Of a stretch of DNA of 38,199 nucleotides, positions 34,518-38,199 are shown in pieces. Positions within the stretch are counted from its first letter, which is position 1. Each line of letters opens with the position of its first letter. Under the pieces are notes generated by a model that was given only the letters and a program-made list of their open reading frames with translations, was not told where the DNA came from and ran no database searches. Location of the stretch: the NCBI GenBank assembly GCA_016931625.1, contig JAFGEK010000185.1, forward strand, positions 1 through 38,199, given 5' to 3'. This stretch comes from Deltaproteobacteria bacterium. Its GTDB lineage: Bacteria > Myxococcota > XYA12-FULL-58-9 > JAFGEK01. The position numbers and the translations under genes are program-made.

Positions 34518-35948
34518 ATGATTTCGTTATCAGTTACTATTATTACATTTAAAGTATTAATCGGTTCAGCTTCTGTACCGTATAATGTTATGCCAGCGCC
34601 AGCTGGTTTAGTTGCAGCGGTAAATTATAAAAATAAGCAATATGATACCGCAATTATTGCTCTTGATGATCCACAGCAAAACTCAGCAAAAATGCTAGTT
34701 ACGTTAGGTCGGGCGCTGAGAGATTACTATGAGAAACAAGGGGATCGAGTTCTTGATGACCGCGATGCTTATCTCGCTTTGCTGGGTACGGCAAATCCCA
34801 AAGCGAGTTTCGATATAGCAAAGTTAAAAAAGTTATTGGCTGATGCTGAGCAGCGTGAAGCCTATTTTGATGACAAGGCTGCCGAAACCTTACGGCAGCA
34901 AGTACTTGACGCTTTTAATTCAACCATGCATCCAGACGTTGAGTTGCGTGAGATTGCTGTGGCTGCAGCCAGAGATTTAGCTATTGGATCATATAGCCAA
35001 GGCAAAAAAGAAAAAGCAGCCCTGCGGGCGCGCGAGGTTTGGCGGCGTTTCGGGCATGCACCAATTGATCAACGACGCCATTCACCAGATATTCAGCGGA
35101 TCTTTGATGAACAACAGCGCCTGCTTAAACAACAAGAGCGAGTTTTATTAAGCATTACTAGCAATTTGCCAGGTACGCTATATGCTGATGGATTAGTTCT
35201 TGGGCGTACCGATGGCTTACTGGCGGTATCTTTACCTGTAGGCGATTATCGTGTCTGGCTTGATTATGGCTCTGGATGGTCGCTGCCCCATCCAGTGCAG
35301 CTTAAAGATCAGCGGGTAGAGCTAACAATTAATACTGAATTTGATAAGCGAATAAGTGTCAATGATATATTAACTGTACAGTGTGATGAGACCTGCTTTA
35401 ATGATTTGACGGTAATAGCGCAACTATTGAATGTTGCTAATGTAATTGCAGTGCAGCAGGCAAATGATAAACAAGTGCAAGCATTATCTTATTTTGTAAA
35501 ACCGACGCCGACATTGCATAAAGTAGATTATGCACTTAAGAATAATACTGTTGAACGTATAATTGATGATAAAATAATTGCTACTTCTGTAAAAGCAGCA
35601 AGCTTAGATAATGCGGCGCTTAAATTAATTCCCGTGCCCAATTATCGTGAAACTTTAGTGCCAAGATTTAGTCCATTATATTTAATACCTTTCGGTGGTG
35701 GCCAGTTTGCGCAAGACCGTAATGTTGTTGGCGGTATTTATTTAACTTTGCAGACCGGGCTTATAGCTTGGTATGCAGTTGAGCGTTATAATTTTAATCA
35801 AGCTAACAAGCATAATGAGCTAATAAGGGGTGAAAGCATTCGCAAACGCGCTAATCTCGCTTTGGGTGCACTCACAGCAGCGATGGTTGCTAATGTTATT
35901 GAGGCAATTATAGTGGGGCAAATTTATCACCATGAGGCACCAGAGTAA
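34518..35948 (+). CDS. TPR-like secreted protein with PEGA-like domain and C-terminal membrane helices
   Basis: About 476 residues from the ATG at 34518, which has a GGGGGG stretch nine bases upstream; an in-frame TTG at 34509 is too close to that site. After a hydrophobic N-terminal segment (ISLSVTIITFKVLIGSA, probable export signal) come helical TPR-like repeats (about 30-190). A PEGA-type beta module follows (about 208-280, VLLSITSNLPGTLYADGLVLGRTDGLLAVSLPVGDYRV). The end has FGGGQFAQDRNVVGGIYLTLQ and two membrane helices. Proteins of this layout occur in Myxococcota, but their role is unknown. It follows the anti-sigma gene and may be in the same regulon. Confidence 0.7.
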   Translation: MISLSVTIITFKVLIGSASVPYNVMPAPAGLVAAVNYKNKQYDTAIIALDDPQQNSAKMLVTLGRALRDYYEKQGDRVLDDRDAYLALLGTANPKASFDIAKLKKLLADAEQREAYFDDKAAETLRQQVLDAFNSTMHPDVELREIAVAAARDLAIGSYSQGKKEKAALRAREVWRRFGHAPIDQRRHSPDIQRIFDEQQRLLKQQERVLLSITSNLPGTLYADGLVLGRTDGLLAVSLPVGDYRVWLDYGSGWSLPHPVQLKDQRVELTINTEFDKRISVNDILTVQCDETCFNDLTVIAQLLNVANVIAVQQANDKQVQALSYFVKPTPTLHKVDYALKNNTVERIIDDKIIATSVKAASLDNAALKLIPVPNYRETLVPRFSPLYLIPFGGGQFAQDRNVVGGIYLTLQTGLIAWYAVERYNFNQANKHNELIRGESIRKRANLALGALTAAMVANVIEAIIVGQIYHHEAPE

Positions 35949-36051
35949 GCTTGCTGTGAACGTTAGTTAGTGGGCTAATCTTATATTTTGCTTATTTTGT
36001 TCTAATCAGCGCATAATACGATTACCCATAAAAGTTATAGATTTATAATTA

Positions 36052-36080
36052 TTGACGCATGATATCACATTTGATAACAT
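36052..36080 (+). promoter_or_regulatory. Promoter of the RHH/PIN toxin-antitoxin pair
   Basis: TTGACG (36052-36057) and TAACAT (36075-36080) are separated by exactly 17 bp. The -10 ends six bases before the antitoxin ATG at 36087. If used, transcription would begin at or very near the start codon, giving a leaderless message. A CATGAT direct repeat overlaps the promoter and could be an operator. Confidence 0.6.
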
Positions 36081-36086
36081 GATGTA

Positions 36087-36341
36087 ATGATTCGTACTCA
36101 AATACAACTGACCACAAAGCAAATGGAGGTTTTACGCGCAGAGTCAAAGCGTCAACAACTTTCAATAGCTGAAATAATTAGGCAAGCAATTGATGCTTCT
36201 TTGGTAGGATCGATCGCCAATAATCATGTTGAAAACAAAAAGCGCGCTATTGCTATATGTGGGCAATTTGCTTCAGGTTTAGCTGATGTTTCGCAAAAAC
36301 ATGATGACTATTTAGATGAAGCGTTTGGCGATATAAAATGA
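36087..36341 (+). CDS. Ribbon-helix-helix antitoxin
   Basis: This 84-residue protein begins MIRTQIQLTTKQMEVLRAESKRQQLSIAEIIRQAIDASL, the pattern of a CopG/Arc-type ribbon-helix-helix DNA-binding domain. Its short acidic tail (DDYLDEAFGDIK) should cover the toxin. No ribosome site is present; the ATG lies only six bases after the predicted -10, suggesting leaderless translation. It overlaps the PIN toxin gene by four bases (ATGA). Such antitoxins normally repress their own promoter. Confidence 0.85.
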   Translation: MIRTQIQLTTKQMEVLRAESKRQQLSIAEIIRQAIDASLVGSIANNHVENKKRAIAICGQFASGLADVSQKHDDYLDEAFGDIK

Positions 36342-36736
36342 CGATTTTTATTGATACCTCAGCATTTTATGCAATGCTTGATCGTGATGATGTAAATAAC
36401 CAAAGAGCAAAAGATATTTGGATTAATCTTGTTGAGACTGAAACGCCACTTATAACTAGCAACTACATTTTAATCGAAACATTTGCTTTGCTTCAACATC
36501 GCCTGGGTATTGCAGCATTGCAAGCATTTTATAGTGATGTGTTATCGTTGGTGCATCAACATTGGCTTGACAAAGAAGACCATGAAGCTGCTTTAGCTGC
36601 GATATTAGTGGCACAAAAGCGTGATTTAAGTTTTGTTGATACATCTAGCTTTCAGATAATGCGTCGTTTAGGTTTAAATGAAGTATTTACTTTTGATGCC
36701 CACTTTTCTCAGCATGGGTTTGTTATTATTTCGTAA
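36338..36736 (+). CDS. VapC-like PIN-domain toxin
   Basis: The 132-residue protein is a PIN ribonuclease. The predicted metal-binding acids are D6 (IFIDTSAF), E47 (LIETFALL), D101 (SFVDTSSF) and D120 (TFDAHF), all in the expected places. VapC toxins cut tRNA or rRNA when freed from the antitoxin. It is translationally coupled to the ribbon-helix-helix antitoxin by a 4-bp overlap. Nothing suggests that it is inactive. Confidence 0.9.
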   Translation: MTIFIDTSAFYAMLDRDDVNNQRAKDIWINLVETETPLITSNYILIETFALLQHRLGIAALQAFYSDVLSLVHQHWLDKEDHEAALAAILVAQKRDLSFVDTSSFQIMRRLGLNEVFTFDAHFSQHGFVIIS

Positions 36737-36886
36737 TAAACATAACGTATTAACTACCTGTCTTCATCTCTCTTGTCAGTTTAAATTTTAGATGGTAGGC
36801 GCCTTACTGTAACTTAAGAAAATGAAGGCGGTGTTTAAAGCAAACGAAAAGGCGCAAAATTATAAGTAGGTCACAAGCAGGTCAAG

Positions 36887-36903
36887 TGTCGCAAATTGCT
36901 ACA
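36887..36903 (+). promoter_or_regulatory. Activator-site palindrome, copy 1
   Basis: TGTCGCA-AAT-TGCTACA, one mismatch from perfect symmetry. Its centre is 34 bp, about three helical turns, from copy 2, so two activator dimers could bind on nearly the same face. Confidence 0.6.
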
Positions 36904-36920
36904 TTTGTATGATGCGGGTG

Positions 36921-36937
36921 TGTCGCAAAATGCGACA
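36921..36937 (+). promoter_or_regulatory. Activator-site palindrome, copy 2
   Basis: TGTCGCA-AAA-TGCGACA with perfect 7-bp arms, matching the site upstream of dprA. Its centre lies 61 bp before the TGGC of the sigma-54-like promoter (58 bp at dprA). Confidence 0.7.
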
Positions 36938-36988
36938 TATTAAAATTATCTAACGGTGTAACTGGGCGAAGTTATTAGAATTCAATAG

Positions 36989-37005
36989 TTGGCCTAAAGT
37001 TTGCT
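36989..37005 (+). promoter_or_regulatory. Sigma-54-like promoter of the terminal lipoprotein gene
   Basis: TTGGC-N7-TTGCT has the exact -24/-12 spacing, with both the GG and GC cores intact. The predicted start is near 37015, giving a leader of about 47 nt to the ATG. The two upstream palindromes support an activator-dependent promoter. Confidence 0.65.
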
Positions 37006-37061
37006 TGCAATGCCAAGCGAGGCACTTTTAAAAATAACCCGCCTCAAAGAGGGTGCGTGCA

Positions 37062-38199
37062 ATGCATAAAAAATTATTTAAGTTGTCATTATTTTTAACT
37101 TCAGGTTTTCTCGCTGTCGCGACTTCGCGACTTCGCGACTTCGCTAAGCTAACCTTATGTTCGCGCAGTATTCATACAATTGTATTGCTGGGTGCTGCGA
37201 TGTTTATCCCTGGTTGTTTAGCACAAAGTGAAAAATACCAAGATCTTGAATGTGTTCAAGGTGATGCAAGCAAAACCTGCCCGCAAGGTCAGGTTTGTTT
37301 AGATGATAACAAATGCCATCAGCTTTGTTATGACGACCCTACGATATGTGAACAAGGTACTGAGTGTAATCAAAAAAATGGTTTATGTGAAGAGATTGTA
37401 ATCAATCCCCCAAAAATTACCGGTATTGATGGCGATGGTGGTCGCAATGGCAGTGATGGTGAGTCTGATCATTATGTAACTAGCGCCTTAATCATTAAAG
37501 GCGAAAACCTAGCACAAGCCAATTTTACTTTTATAAGTAAAGACAAAGGTGGCAAAGACTATGGCGAGTTAAAAGTAAGAGAGCGTTCTGCTGATAAAGA
37601 AGTGAAAGTTGATTTGCCGGTTGGAGTCGCCGAGGGTAATTATACGCTGCGTGCTGCTAATGCCATGGGTAGCGACGAAGTGGTTATACCATTATTAAAA
37701 GGCGATCCTGGGGTTAATGGCACCTGCAATGCTTCGCAATGCACTAGTCAAGGGATACCGGATGCTGGTCGGATGACAGTATTGAAAGCGCGTGCAGCTA
37801 ATAAATTACCAACTAGTGAAGCCAGTGTAATCTATGACGGCAATGAGCTAATTGGCACACCAGTAAATGGCATTTGGTTAGGGGTAATCGACCGCGCTAC
37901 GCAAAAGTTAGTGCAAAGCTCTGGGTTTAGTGAGTTTTATGAGATAATTGGTAACACCACTCAGTCAATATTGGCGTTGCAAAACTTAATATCGGCAATA
38001 GACAGTATTAGCGTAGATCAAATGGCAATTATCGTAAGTCGTGGTGAAGTTTATGCGCAAATCAATCAGGTGGTAGAGATCGGTGAAACAAGTTATTTGC
38101 TTGCCGATAAGCTAAAGAAAATTGGTGCAAGTAACGCCATAACTGGATTAAGCTCAGATGATGCATTTGTGTTGGTTGGCTATCCAGGTATGGGGGTAG
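37062..38199 (+). CDS. Lipoprotein with Cys-rich, TIG-like and ILEI/FAM3-like regions (3' truncated by window)
   Basis: The frame is open to the window edge (379 codons seen). It has two N-terminal hydrophobic stretches; the second ends in the lipobox FIPGC (Cys52), which would anchor the mature protein in a membrane. Next come a Cys-rich module (64-110), a short collagen-like run (GIDGDGGRNGSDG, 121-133) and a beta-rich TIG-like segment (about 138-210). The last part (about 255-378) has VNGIWLGVIDRATQKLVQ, then LADKLKKIGASNAITGLSSDDAFVLVGYPG. This follows the order of the ILEI domain of FAM3 cytokine-like proteins. Start has GAGGG nine bases upstream. Function is unknown; surface binding is plausible. 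Confidence 0.75.
   Translation, partial: MHKKLFKLSLFLTSGFLAVATSRLRDFAKLTLCSRSIHTIVLLGAAMFIPGCLAQSEKYQDLECVQGDASKTCPQGQVCLDDNKCHQLCYDDPTICEQGTECNQKNGLCEEIVINPPKITGIDGDGGRNGSDGESDHYVTSALIIKGENLAQANFTFISKDKGGKDYGELKVRERSADKEVKVDLPVGVAEGNYTLRAANAMGSDEVVIPLLKGDPGVNGTCNASQCTSQGIPDAGRMTVLKARAANKLPTSEASVIYDGNELIGTPVNGIWLGVIDRATQKLVQSSGFSEFYEIIGNTTQSILALQNLISAIDSISVDQMAIIVSRGEVYAQINQVVEIGETSYLLADKLKKIGASNAITGLSSDDAFVLVGYPGMGV
37118..37146 (+). repeat. GC-rich 8-bp tandem repeat inside the lipoprotein signal region
   Basis: GCGACTTC is repeated three times in a row within the N-terminal coding region. It inserts a charged stretch (SRLRDFAK) between two hydrophobic segments. Its composition is unlike the surrounding AT-rich DNA. 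Confidence 0.7.

Larger units (their letters stand above)
36737..37061. other. 325-bp intergenic region holding a sigma-54-type regulatory block
   Basis: No gene is visible. The block contains two TGTCGCA palindromes and a -24/-12 promoter, listed separately. The ribosome site GAGGG then lies about nine bases before the ATG of the lipoprotein gene. The first 100 bp after the PIN toxin hold nothing recognisable. Confidence 0.6.

Overview
The window is about 39% G+C by eye and comes from a Gram-negative bacterium. It carries lipid A genes (lpxB, an MsbA-type exporter, a DUF374 acyltransferase), outer-membrane and lipoprotein genes, and a Che operon. Several features point to the former Deltaproteobacteria (Myxococcota, Bradymonadota and relatives): an outer-membrane protein resembling TIGR04551, the remains of a PfaD-type gene, Cys-rich lipoproteins, a PEGA-like TPR protein and sigma-54-like promoters. 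The exact lineage cannot be fixed from the sequence alone.

Layout. 1-3288: end of a chemotaxis operon (cheA fragment, cheW, cheR, cheB). 3461-5467: ilvD and a small basic membrane protein. 5478-9095, minus strand: an outer-membrane beta-barrel gene followed by glnS. 9485-9981: a pfaD remnant with its centre deleted. 10228-13021: pyk and an MFS transporter. 13219-17886: dprA, pgpA, cinA, a secreted DUF3352-like protein and a cyclic-nucleotide-binding protein, all plus strand. 17892-22823, minus strand: an envelope operon, lpxB > polyprenol-phosphate glycosyltransferase > MsbA-like ABC exporter > DUF374 acyltransferase > DUF2721. 22919-26182, minus strand: an accessory stretch with a TPR/pentapeptide-repeat protein that carries an in-frame palindromic insertion, and two orphan genes with higher G+C. 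26393-27760: hemN. 28054-29271: a WIPAFAGMT-type palindrome and a Phd/ParE toxin-antitoxin pair. 29272-31002: an OLD-family ATPase-TOPRIM nuclease. 31410-35948: a Cys-rich lipoprotein divergent from an ECF sigma factor/anti-sigma pair, then a PEGA-like protein. 36087-36736: a RHH/PIN toxin-antitoxin pair. 37062-end: a truncated lipoprotein gene with an ILEI/FAM3-like domain.

The most notable signal is regulatory. A 17-bp palindrome, TGTCGCA-N3-TGCGACA, lies about 60 bp upstream of sigma-54-type -24/-12 elements in two distant places. One is before dprA (start of the dprA-pgpA-cinA competence-linked cluster), the other before the final lipoprotein gene, where the palindrome is doubled. Spacing is nearly identical (58 and 61 bp). 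This suggests one enhancer-binding activator controlling both, possibly a competence or surface regulon. Other unusual points are the 174-bp (58-codon) palindromic element inside a coding region, the collapsed pfaD gene, and the bacterial ILEI-like lipoprotein.
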